NCBI GenBank assembly: GCA_902783165.1
Contig: CACZPU010000110.1
Location: 1 to 47,903, forward strand
Source of the DNA: an uncultured Prevotellaceae bacterium
GTDB lineage: Bacteria; Bacteroidota; Bacteroidia; Bacteroidales; Bacteroidaceae
Length of the DNA: 47,903 nucleotides
Direction: 5' to 3'
Shown here: one piece after another, positions 1 through 7,961 of the stretch
Layout: every line of letters begins with the position of its first letter
How positions within the stretch are numbered: the stretch's first letter is position 1
Program-made: the position numbers and the translations under genes
The notes under the pieces: model-generated
Database searches by the model: none
Told to the model about the DNA's origin: nothing
What the model saw: only the letters and a program-made list of their open reading frames with translations

Positions 1-473
1 CCAAGAGTCACCTCTGGCGAAATCAGCCAGTTGTCAGGATTGAGTGCAGTGCCGGTGTCATTATCATAACTGGCAGAAGCTACCAATCCTTCTCCACCAT
101 TCGCTGTCATTCGGCCGGTTTCCAGACCTGTATTATTGAAGTATTGCCAATTGAATCCGTCGCCGTCACTATCGACATTTGTCCATTGGTTGAACTGGTC
201 CTCCGACTCGAAGTCCCAGATAATGGCATCGGCTGATGGAGCGGCTTTCGGAGCACGGCGCAGACTCTTGCTGCCCTTGATAAGAGGACTCATTTTCAGC
301 ATCTGCTTCTTGTTCTTGGCGGGTGCAGCCACATTCTTTCTTAACAGAGAAGAGTGGTTGCCATTGAGCACCACGCCATTGGCCAAAGCCTCTTTCTTCT
401 CACGTTGCGCACTGAGCGTCATTGGAATCATCATGGATACCAACAACAGTAATAATGTAATTTTTTTCACCAT
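1..473 (-). CDS. Secreted protein with choice-of-anchor J / cleaved-adhesin-like domain (N-terminal part only)
   Basis: The gene starts at ATG 471-473 on the minus strand and runs off the left edge of the window. The first residues, MVKKITLLLLLVSMMIP and then LSAQ, form a clear Sec signal peptide with an AQ cleavage site. After a low-complexity, basic stretch (about residues 25-70) comes a segment with WDFESEDQFNQW, VDSDGDGFNW and then NPDNWLISPEV. This pattern (W..D.DGDG.NW followed by DNWLISP) is typical of the choice-of-anchor J or cleaved-adhesin beta-sandwich found in gingipain-like and other secreted Bacteroidota proteins. The catalytic or binding partner domains would lie outside the window, so function is unknown. 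A TAnnTTTG box at 569-576 is a fitting promoter. The domain call rests on motif pattern only. Confidence 0.7.
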   Translation of the reverse strand, partial: MVKKITLLLLLVSMMIPMTLSAQREKKEALANGVVLNGNHSSLLRKNVAAPAKNKKQMLKMSPLIKGSKSLRRAPKAAPSADAIIWDFESEDQFNQWTNVDSDGDGFNWQYFNNTGLETGRMTANGGEGLVASASYDNDTGTALNPDNWLISPEVTL

Positions 474-568
474 AAGTATTGAAATATTAGTTGAATTTTG
501 TAGAATCATGGGGATGTTCATCCATTCCTTTTTTTTGACTAGCGGGCTTCACCACATTAACACATTTG

Positions 569-576
569 CAAAAATA
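569..576 (-). promoter_or_regulatory. Promoter -7 box for the gene starting at 473
   Basis: Minus-strand TATTTTTG matches the Bacteroidota -7 consensus TAnnTTTG. It lies about 95 bp before the start codon at 473. No clear -33 TTG was found at the usual spacing. I see no gene between 474 and 970, which is AT-rich with only short unsupported reading frames. Confidence 0.45.
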
Positions 577-970
577 CAATTTTATTATTAAAACACCATA
601 AAAAAATATCGTTTTTTTTGTAAATAACTGAAATTTGTCAAAAACTGAAACCATAATGGCCAACAAGTTACAAACCTTTCCCTTCCCCATGGATAGAAGA
701 AGAGTGCCATGCAGACAGACTTGCCCATAAAAGGCCGCTAATAGTTTTATTTACAAGACGAGTGCAACCCAAAACGCTTGTATAACAAAGAATGCAATCA
801 TTCAATATGATAACCAAAGAGCGGACATGTCTATATCATAAAAACCACTTTCAAATTGTAATATTGGCTTCTGTCCGCATTATGCAGATATATGAAGCAG
901 ACAACTTTTTATCAACAGGTTGTCGTGTAGCATCCCGCTCTTTTTCATCTTTTCTTTATTTGAAATTATT

Positions 971-1000
971 TTGAGCATTGGAAGAAAATGTGTATTTTTG
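971..1000 (+). promoter_or_regulatory. Promoter of the Y-family polymerase operon
   Basis: TTG at 971-973, a 19-bp spacer and TATTTTTG at 993-1000 match the Bacteroidota promoter pattern. Transcription would start near 1007, which excludes an upstream TTG start at 978 and supports ATG 1023. Confidence 0.6.
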
Positions 1001-1022
1001 CAGAATAGAACAAAAAGCGGCG

Positions 1023-2540
1023 ATGAAACAATCTGAGATGTCCCAGAAAAGGTATTTGGCCATTGACTTGAAGTCGTTCTATGCCTCAGTGGAATGTGTG
1101 GAAAGAGGTCTTGACCCTCTAACCACCAATCTTGTCGTGGCAGACAAGAGCCGCACAGAGAAAACAATCTGCTTGGCTGTTTCACCTTCTTTGAAAGCTT
1201 ATGGCATAGGAGGTCGTGCTCGACTATTTGAGGTTGTACAGCGCGTTAAAGAAGTGAATTATGAACGAAGGACAAAAGCTGGCGGTCGCTTTTCTGGTAA
1301 ATCATTCAACGACGGGGAACTGAAAGCTCACCTCGATTGGGAACTTGACTATATCACCGCCCTTCCACAAATGACTCACTATATGGAAGTGAGCAGTAAG
1401 ATTTATAAAATTTACCTGAAATACATTGCTCCAGAAGATATCCATGTATATAGCATAGATGAGGTGTTCATGGACGTAACCGCTTATCTGAGAAGTTACA
1501 AGATGACTGCTCACGAACTGGCCATGACAATGATACGCGATGTTCTGAAACAGACGGGCATAACAGCTACGGCAGGCATCGGAACAAACATGTATCTATG
1601 CAAGGTGGCCATGGACATTGTTGCCAAACATATCCCAGCCGACAAGGATGGTGTACGCATTGGCGAGTTAGACGAGATGAGATATCGCAAGCAACTATGG
1701 AACCACAAGCCACTAACAAGTTTCTGGCGTGTCGGTCATGGCATTGCCCAAAGATTGGCGCCCTACGGAATTGACACGATGGGTAAGATAGCACGAATGT
1801 CATTAGAGAACGAGGGGTTGCTCTATCGGTTGTTTGGTGTGAATGCTGAACTACTGATAGACCATGCCTGGGGATGGGAACCGTGTACAATGAATGATGT
1901 TAAAGCATATAAACCAGAGAGTAATTCATTCAGTAGCGGGCAAGTGCTACAAAGTGCTTACGATTTCAAGAAAGCACGTGTAGTGGTGCAGGAAATGGCA
2001 GATTCGGCAGCCTTGAATTTAGTAGCTAAAAAACTGGTTGCAGACCAAATGATACTGACCATAGGCTACGACACGGAAAGCCTAACCAATCCTGCCATAA
2101 AGGCGAAATATAAAGGACCTGTCACAACAGATTATTATGGTCGCCAGGTGCCCAAGCATGCACATGGTACGGCAAACCTCGATAATATGACGTCATCTTC
2201 ATCAATGATCACAAAGTCTGTCATGGAACTGTATGACCGTATCGTGAATCCCAACTTACTCATCAGGAGAATCAATCTGACCACCAACCATGTGATGGAT
2301 GAATCGATTGTCGGGAAAAACGCTTCACCCCTGCAGCTTGACTTGTTCGAAGACCATAAAGAAGTTGAAAGAAAAAGGAAAGAAGAAAAGGCGGCCTTCG
2401 AAAAGGAACGACGTATGCAAGAAGCGCTACTGGCTATCAAACAACGATACGGAAAGAACGCCATTTTGAAAGGATTGAACTTTGAAGAAGGGGCTACGGC
2501 TAAGGAGCGCAACGCGCAGATTGGAGGACACAAGGCATGA
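1023..2540 (+). CDS. Y-family DNA polymerase (UmuC/ImpB/MucB-like)
   Basis: The 505-aa product is a translesion DNA polymerase of the Y family. Near the start is the catalytic palm motif DLKSFYASVECVERG, with the metal-binding Asp and the steric-gate region. The second catalytic motif, YSIDEVFMDV, lies near residue 145. A helix-hairpin region follows, then the little-finger domain, and a lysine/glutamate-rich C-terminus (about residues 440-480) likely forms a helix. The start is set at ATG 1023 because a good promoter ends at 1000. The gene overlaps the YolD-like gene by 4 bp, so the two are co-translated. The same pairing is known for the phage-type UvrX/YqjW polymerases with YolD in Firmicutes. 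It probably acts in damage tolerance. No LexA-type operator was recognised. Confidence 0.93.
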   Translation: MKQSEMSQKRYLAIDLKSFYASVECVERGLDPLTTNLVVADKSRTEKTICLAVSPSLKAYGIGGRARLFEVVQRVKEVNYERRTKAGGRFSGKSFNDGELKAHLDWELDYITALPQMTHYMEVSSKIYKIYLKYIAPEDIHVYSIDEVFMDVTAYLRSYKMTAHELAMTMIRDVLKQTGITATAGIGTNMYLCKVAMDIVAKHIPADKDGVRIGELDEMRYRKQLWNHKPLTSFWRVGHGIAQRLAPYGIDTMGKIARMSLENEGLLYRLFGVNAELLIDHAWGWEPCTMNDVKAYKPESNSFSSGQVLQSAYDFKKARVVVQEMADSAALNLVAKKLVADQMILTIGYDTESLTNPAIKAKYKGPVTTDYYGRQVPKHAHGTANLDNMTSSSSMITKSVMELYDRIVNPNLLIRRINLTTNHVMDESIVGKNASPLQLDLFEDHKEVERKRKEEKAAFEKERRMQEALLAIKQRYGKNAILKGLNFEEGATAKERNAQIGGHKA

Positions 2541-2938
2541 CAGATGACTATTCTGACATTATCAACCTACCCCATCATGTGTCCAAGAACCACCCACAGA
2601 TGTCGAGGGAGGCACGTGCGGCGCAATTTGCACCTTTTGCGGCGCTGACAGGCTATGATGATGTTATTCATGAAACGGCCCGACTGACAGACGAGCAGGT
2701 GGAACTGGAAGAGCATGACAACAATAGGCTGAATCGAAAGTTCGCAGAATTGACAGATGCCATGGAAGAACATCCCAAGATTACTGTTACATATTTCCTG
2801 CCAGATGAGCACAAGGCCGGTGGAGCTTATGTGTCAATCACGGGAACTCTTAAGAAAGTTGACACCTATGAGCAACTGATGATATTTGATGATGGCAATG
2901 AAATACCGATAGCTCATATAGTGGATTTGCAATTCTGA
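2537..2938 (+). CDS. YolD-like protein
   Basis: This 133-aa protein starts inside the polymerase stop codon (ATGA overlap), so it belongs to the same operon. The segment MSREARAAQFAPFAALTGYDD near residue 22 is characteristic of the YolD-like family, and the C-terminal part (TVTYFLPDEHKAGGAYVSITG, then VDTYEQLMIFDDG) forms the expected small beta-rich domain. YolD-like proteins are usually encoded next to Y-family polymerases and are proposed to be UmuD-like accessory factors. The biochemical role is not settled. Family assignment is by motif and context. Confidence 0.85.
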   Translation: MTDDYSDIINLPHHVSKNHPQMSREARAAQFAPFAALTGYDDVIHETARLTDEQVELEEHDNNRLNRKFAELTDAMEEHPKITVTYFLPDEHKAGGAYVSITGTLKKVDTYEQLMIFDDGNEIPIAHIVDLQF

Positions 2939-3054
2939 TTACTCTTACACTCTCAAGTTGTCAATGCAGTAGGAACGACTCCCATAGAGAGCCGCTTCTT
3001 CCTTATTTTTTCCTTGTTTCCGTAAAGGTATTGTCTTTTCTTTTGATGTTAACA

Positions 3055-3336
3055 TCATGGATTATTCATAAGCCCCAATATGCGATTGAGATGGGTTTCG
3101 AGAATATGAAAACTCGGTCCGACCATAGCACCATGGCCATGACCGTCAATTTCATAAAGATAAGTGTCCTTATGACCTACGAGTTTCATTATGCGAGCTA
3201 AATACTGGTTTTCGTCATAACGTCCATATAATTCCAACTCTCGGTCGCCACAAATTAGAATAAGCGGAGGACAATCTGGTCGCGCCCAATGAATGGGAGA
3301 TGCAAACAGAATGTCTTTTTTCAACGAATATTGCAA
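3055..3336 (-). pseudogene. Truncated alpha/beta-hydrolase (esterase) fragment
   Basis: Only the last 90 or so residues of an alpha/beta-hydrolase remain. SPIHWARPDCPPLILICGDRE carries the catalytic-Asp strand region, and YEIDGHGHGAM carries the catalytic His. Families of this kind (carboxylesterase / BD-FAE lipase-like) are normally about 280-300 aa, and the nucleophile GxSxG segment is absent. The frame opens at a TTG just after an in-frame TAA, and the sequence upstream shows no homologous continuation. This is therefore a decayed remnant. It lies between the YolD gene and a glycosidase transcribed the other way. Confidence 0.75.
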
Positions 3337-3437
3337 TTAGGCTGGTGTCTATATGGTTGGGTAACCAGTTTACTATCTTTTCGGAATGGAAAGTTCTATT
3401 TTTGACTCAACATGATTATTATCTCGAAAAGTTTAAC

Positions 3438-3445
3438 TATATTTG
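3438..3445 (+). promoter_or_regulatory. Promoter -7 box for the GH88-DUF2264 gene
   Basis: TATATTTG matches TAnnTTTG and ends 29 bp before ATG 3475. This supports that ATG over an earlier in-frame one at 3412. No good -33 TTG is seen at 19-20 bp spacing. Confidence 0.55.
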
Positions 3446-3474
3446 CATCCTACGAACTACCATACCTGTTGTTT

Positions 3475-5922
3475 ATGAAAAGAGCAATCGTCATCATGCT
3501 ACTGACAGCCACCGCTGGATGGATTAACTCGGATGCAAAAATCAAAAAGGCAATAGTAAAAAACACAATAGAGAAACCTATTGTGCAACTAGCCAATGGT
3601 AAAACTGGAACATTTACGTCGGTTATTCAACGACTTTCAGCAGATCATCAATCAACAATGAAAGTTATTGAACATGGGCTGAATCGTGCAGCCCGACAGT
3701 CGTTGCTGCTTTCTGAAACTCTCCAAGACCGCAAAGGCGAATTGCCTTGTACGTTTGAGAAAGGAAAACTGAAGACCATCGGCTACAATCATTGGACATC
3801 GGGGTTTTTCCCAGGTGTACTTTGGATGCTCTATGAAAACAGTGGCAACCACCTGTATCGACACTATGCGGAATTGTTTACGGAACGTGTTGAGCCAGCA
3901 AAGCGATTGACCACCACTCACGATTTGGGGTTCATGCTCTATTGTAGTTTCGGACAAGGCTATAGGCTTACTTGCAACAAACATTATCTAAACGTCATCA
4001 TGGAAGGCACACAAAGTCTGATGACTCGATGGAATCCAAAGCTCGGTGTCATCAAATCATGGGACTTCGGTGATAAATGGCAATATCCTGTCATCATTGA
4101 CAATATGATGAATCTTGAGATGCTCTGCTTCATGACACGAGAGTTTGCCGACCCAAAGTATGAGCGCATCGCAGAAAAGCATGCAGACACTACGATGAAG
4201 AATCATTTCCGTGAGGACTATTCATCATACCATGTTGTTTCCTACGACACTGTTACTGGCCAACCACACGCCAAAAATACTGCACAAGGATATACCGACA
4301 ACAGTTCGTGGGCAAGGGGACAAGCATGGGGGTTGTATGGCTACACCATGATGTATCGTGAAACGTTAAATCCCATCTATCTAGAACAAGCCCGAAACAT
4401 TGGTTTGTTTTTGATGAATCACCCACGACTGCCCAATGACAAAATTCCATATTGGGACTTTGATGCTCCAAATATACCTAATGCCAAGCGAGATGCTTCT
4501 GCTGCTGCCATTATGGCCTCGGCATTAATAGAACTTAGCCAGCTCGACCCCAGTGAGATGGCTCCAAGATGGCTTGCTTTAGCTGAACAGCAGCTACGAA
4601 CATTGTCTTCTGCTGACTATTTAGCTGAAGAAGGTGAGTTTGGTGGTTTTATTCTAAAGCATGGGATTGGCAATATGCCTGCCAATTCTGAAGTCGATGT
4701 ACCGCTAACCTATGGCGACTATTATTATGTGGAAGCTTTGATACGTATGAAGAAACTGCTCAGCAAACCAACAGGGCAGGACAATCGTCGCTATTGGGTG
4801 AAGCAACTGACCCGTATTGCAGCACCCGTTTTAGAAAACCTTGCCGCTGGGACACTAAAAAAGAACATGCCTTTCGAGTCGTTGTCTATCGACCCATTGC
4901 GTAGGGAGGTGTCACATTTGGAAGCAGTCGGCAGAACCATCTGTGGCATAGCTCCTTGGCTGGAGTTAGGACCTGATGATACAGAGGAAGGAAAATTACG
5001 CACACATTATATTGAATTGGTGGTAAAAGGGATTAAAAATGCTGTAAATCCACAGTCGTCCGACCATCTAGTGTTCGACAACCGCCACACACAGCCATTG
5101 GTCGATGCGGCTTTTCTGGCAGAAGGAATCTTACGTGCACCCACTCAAATATGGGGAAGACTCGACCAACAGACCCGTAAGTGGCTCATAGACGAATGGA
5201 AGACTTCTCGTAGAATAAAGCCATACGAGAGTAATTGGCTGCTCTTTGCTTCTATCATTGAAGCAGCTTTGTTGGAGTTCACTGGTGAATGTGACATGGA
5301 ACGACTAATGTATGGCGTCAACCGTTTCAGCAAAGAATGGTACAAGGGTGACGGTTGGTATGGAGATGGGGAAGTTTATCATCTTGACTTTTACAACAGT
5401 CTCGTCATACACCCCATGTTTACCGAGATTCTTCAGATACTTAAAAAGCACAAGCTCGATGGCGGTGAATTTCTTTCTACACAGGTGAAACGCCAAAGCA
5501 GATTGGCGGCAGAGTTGGAACGTATGATTTCTCCAGAGGGCACTTACCCCGTCATCGGGCGCTCCATTGTCTATAGATTTGGGGCCTTCCACGCTTTGTC
5601 ACATGCCGCACTGCTTCACATCCTACCCAAGAATTTAAACCCTGCCCAAGTAAGATGTGCTCTAACAGCTGTCATCAAGCGCCAACTCAGTCTGCCACGT
5701 ACATTTGACAGCAACGGATGGTTGCGTGTAGGTTACACTGGAAGCCAGATTCACATGTCCGAAGAATACATCAACACAGGCAGTCTATATCTATGTACAG
5801 CGGTTTTTCTGCCATTGGGGCTGCCAAAAGAAGACCCTTTCTGGGCTAATCCTTCTCGTGACTGGACAGCCCGCCGTGCATGGAATGGGCTGGATGTGGG
5901 AGCCGACCATGCCATCCAATAA
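3475..5922 (+). CDS. Two-domain glycosidase: GH88 unsaturated uronyl hydrolase + DUF2264
   Basis: The 815-aa product starts with a Sec-type signal peptide (MKRAIVIMLLTATAGW). Residues about 55-445 form an (alpha/alpha)6 GH88-type unsaturated glucuronyl hydrolase. The THDLGFM motif carries Asp150, PVIIDNMMN carries Asp209 (equivalents of the two catalytic Asps of the family), and DNSSWARGQAWGLYG follows near residue 275. Residues about 460-800 match the DUF2264 family, with ...RREVSHLEAVGRT and NRHTQPLVDAAFLAEG. DUF2264 members include enzymes that I recall being placed in GH154 (beta-glucuronidase). GH88 enzymes remove the unsaturated uronic acid left by polysaccharide lyases, so the protein likely finishes acidic oligosaccharides in the periplasm. 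It stands alone with its own promoter, 9 kb from the pectin locus. Confidence 0.85.
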   Translation: MKRAIVIMLLTATAGWINSDAKIKKAIVKNTIEKPIVQLANGKTGTFTSVIQRLSADHQSTMKVIEHGLNRAARQSLLLSETLQDRKGELPCTFEKGKLKTIGYNHWTSGFFPGVLWMLYENSGNHLYRHYAELFTERVEPAKRLTTTHDLGFMLYCSFGQGYRLTCNKHYLNVIMEGTQSLMTRWNPKLGVIKSWDFGDKWQYPVIIDNMMNLEMLCFMTREFADPKYERIAEKHADTTMKNHFREDYSSYHVVSYDTVTGQPHAKNTAQGYTDNSSWARGQAWGLYGYTMMYRETLNPIYLEQARNIGLFLMNHPRLPNDKIPYWDFDAPNIPNAKRDASAAAIMASALIELSQLDPSEMAPRWLALAEQQLRTLSSADYLAEEGEFGGFILKHGIGNMPANSEVDVPLTYGDYYYVEALIRMKKLLSKPTGQDNRRYWVKQLTRIAAPVLENLAAGTLKKNMPFESLSIDPLRREVSHLEAVGRTICGIAPWLELGPDDTEEGKLRTHYIELVVKGIKNAVNPQSSDHLVFDNRHTQPLVDAAFLAEGILRAPTQIWGRLDQQTRKWLIDEWKTSRRIKPYESNWLLFASIIEAALLEFTGECDMERLMYGVNRFSKEWYKGDGWYGDGEVYHLDFYNSLVIHPMFTEILQILKKHKLDGGEFLSTQVKRQSRLAAELERMISPEGTYPVIGRSIVYRFGAFHALSHAALLHILPKNLNPAQVRCALTAVIKRQLSLPRTFDSNGWLRVGYTGSQIHMSEEYINTGSLYLCTAVFLPLGLPKEDPFWANPSRDWTARRAWNGLDVGADHAIQ

Positions 5923-5958
5923 AACAATTAAAAACAAATACATAAAGATAACCAAATT

Positions 5959-6267
5959 ATGACTCTCCCTAAATTTGTCATCACCATGGATGGGATTTTA
6001 CGCATGGGCATGGTCAACCAGCATAAAGACCTGCTGAAGCCGGGCGACCAGTGCATCGGTGGCGGATACTATCACTTTGACTATACTTCCAACAGAATAC
6101 TTCTCGACAGATTCTCTTATGACTTTGGCAGGCCTAAATGGCATCTGATAGATGTTCTAAAGATACCATCGGTCTATCGTGGCATGCGAATTGTTTATCT
6201 TTATGATGATAATTTTCACGATGACTTCAATGTAAGTGATGAAATAGAAGTGGAGTATTATGATTGA
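5959..6267 (+). CDS. Small hypothetical protein (102 aa)
   Basis: This is a complete short gene 36 bp after the GH88-DUF2264 gene and followed by a strong hairpin. The protein is soluble, acidic and rich in aromatic residues (GGYYHFDYTSNRILLDRFSYDFGRP near the middle), with no signal peptide or membrane segment. I do not recognise the family. It could be co-transcribed with the upstream glycosidase, but no functional link is evident. Reading-frame length, codon use like its neighbours and the downstream terminator make it likely real. Confidence 0.7.
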   Translation: MTLPKFVITMDGILRMGMVNQHKDLLKPGDQCIGGGYYHFDYTSNRILLDRFSYDFGRPKWHLIDVLKIPSVYRGMRIVYLYDDNFHDDFNVSDEIEVEYYD

Positions 6268-6316
6268 ATAAAAATCCAATCATGGTATTGATGGCGCCAT
6301 ATCACAGAAAACAATT

Positions 6317-6352
6317 GAATGCTGTCAGTTTTTATTATTACCGACAGCATTC
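6317..6352. terminator. Bidirectional terminator hairpin
   Basis: A 10-bp perfect stem (GAATGCTGTC / GACAGCATTC) with a 16-nt AT-rich loop lies between two convergent genes (5959-6267 plus, 6378-6941 minus). It can serve both directions. Confidence 0.7.
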
Positions 6353-6377
6353 ATTATCTCGATGATATAGATTTGAA

Positions 6378-6941
6378 TTATTTCAATTGCTTTCCATCGG
6401 CAAATGCGTTACCGACAGTTTTGCCCAATTGAATATAGGTGTGGTGAACAGGATTGTAAGTAATAATGCCCATACGTTCCACGTCTGGATTCCCATCTTC
6501 TCCCAAATATTTCTCATTGCAGAGGACATTCACGATCTCAGCTATGAGATAATAACCCGTTTCACTTTCGTCTATTCTCTCTTTCACACGACACTCAAAC
6601 GTCATCGGGAACTCTTTAAACAAGGGAGCATTCACATTGGGAGCTTTCTCAATGGTCCATCCTGTCTTCTCCATCTTGTCGATTGTTTTTCTTCCGCTCA
6701 CAATTCCAACGTAATCGGCAGCTACCATTGTGTCTACTGTTGCAAACGTGACGGTGAATTCAGGATTCACGGCAAGGTTGTCTGTAGTTTGATGAGAAGC
6801 AAGCGAAATCATGATTTCGTGCATATCCCACTGACCTCCCCAAGCAGCATTCATAGCATTTGGTTTGCCATCTTTGTCATAAGTGCCAATAATCAGCACG
6901 GGTTGTGGCAGAAGCCACGGATTTGATTTAAAACTTTTCAT
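6378..6941 (-). CDS. Flavin reductase-like (FMN-binding split barrel) protein
   Basis: The 187-aa product matches flavoredoxin / flavin reductase-like proteins. After MKSFKSNPWLLPQPVLIIGTYD come AAWGGQWD, ISLASHQTTDNL and EFTVTFATVD, the FMN-binding split-barrel core, and a C-terminal segment with MGIITYNPVHHTYIQLGKTVGNAF. Such proteins bind FMN and reduce flavins or metal/electron carriers in the cytoplasm. The start is set at ATG 6941 because family members begin close to this point. An in-frame ATG at 6959 would add six residues and lies only 4 nt from the stop of the upstream gene. The two genes are probably one operon. Confidence 0.9.
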   Translation of the reverse strand: MKSFKSNPWLLPQPVLIIGTYDKDGKPNAMNAAWGGQWDMHEIMISLASHQTTDNLAVNPEFTVTFATVDTMVAADYVGIVSGRKTIDKMEKTGWTIEKAPNVNAPLFKEFPMTFECRVKERIDESETGYYLIAEIVNVLCNEKYLGEDGNPDVERMGIITYNPVHHTYIQLGKTVGNAFADGKQLK

Positions 6942-6963
6942 AATCGTATTCAATATCATTATT

Positions 6964-7818
6964 CTAACTATCTAAAATATAGCGGAATGTGAAGCCTCTT
7001 TTATCAGAAGGCATATATTCACCATTGATGAACAGCGTTTTCCATGGATGGATAATCGTCAGCATCTCTTTCATTTCTTTTGCCAGTCGCTCAACCTCTT
7101 TTTGTTTTTTCTCCCCAGAAAACCAGACAAAGGCCTTCACATTGCAGTCAACAAGATTTCCTAAGGAATCAAGGCATATCTCATTGACTGTGAAGATGAC
7201 ACTTTTCGCTTCAGCAAGTTCTGGATAAGATTTGAGATTCAAAGGTAACTTGGTTTTCAAATCCTCCTGACTTCTGATAGTAGCAAGTGAAAAGCCATCG
7301 ACCACCACCCTGTTATGGTAGGTCTGTTGATTGATCACCCTACCCTGTTTGATTGTAAAAACCTGTTCATATTCATGGTTCCTCTCGAACCATGTATGCT
7401 CATAGTATAAAATACGGCCTTTCCCAGCTCTGATATCTCCTGTAAACCATGTAGCCACAATGGTATTCTGTTTGCAATAGTCTTTGAACACTTCTCGCAT
7501 TTTGGCTAAAGACAAACAACTTGTATAATTCTGTTTTGTTTCCTTATTAAATAGAACCACTATAATGCTATCAAGACATAAGCTTTCGTCATTGACACTC
7601 CAATAGGCGGTATAGCCATCCCAATTAGCTGTTGACCAACTCCGTTCTTTAGGCAATGCATTCTTCAAATGATGATATAGAGTGAGGTTTGCAATTATTG
7701 GTTTCGAAAGTAATTGCCATCTCTCCCCACTAATATATATTATGTCACTTTCTTGTCCCGTTGCAAAGATTCTAACAACAAGTGAAAGAAAAAACATACA
7801 TGCTATAACTCTTTTCAT
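6964..7818 (-). CDS. Secreted protein of unknown function
   Basis: The start at ATG 7818 gives a proper signal peptide (MKRVIACMFFLSLVVRIFATG); an upstream in-frame ATG at 7854 would bury it. The mature protein of about 260 residues has no transmembrane segments. The last 80 residues (VIFTVNEICLDSLGNLVDC, then EVERLAKEMKEMLTIIHPW and FTFRYIL) loosely resemble the TonB C-terminal-like fold used by several periplasmic Bacteroidota proteins, but this is a weak similarity. I do not recognise the family. It lies directly upstream of the flavin reductase gene. Confidence 0.65.
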   Translation of the reverse strand: MKRVIACMFFLSLVVRIFATGQESDIIYISGERWQLLSKPIIANLTLYHHLKNALPKERSWSTANWDGYTAYWSVNDESLCLDSIIVVLFNKETKQNYTSCLSLAKMREVFKDYCKQNTIVATWFTGDIRAGKGRILYYEHTWFERNHEYEQVFTIKQGRVINQQTYHNRVVVDGFSLATIRSQEDLKTKLPLNLKSYPELAEAKSVIFTVNEICLDSLGNLVDCNVKAFVWFSGEKKQKEVERLAKEMKEMLTIIHPWKTLFINGEYMPSDKRGFTFRYILDS

Positions 7819-7961
7819 ATCATCAACTTTAAATGATTCTAAATAATAATTCAAGCATAGATTCCTTTCTCAATATGGAAACAATCTGTGTAAGCCAAAC
7901 ATATGACAAAGTGTTTCACAAACCAGTCAAAGCAGTAACCTGCACAAGAGTTTTCCTATGA

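Noticed and set aside
978-1022. TTG at 978 as start of the polymerase gene
   Set aside because: It overlaps the promoter box at 993-1000; the family's N-terminal motif starts soon after ATG 1023.
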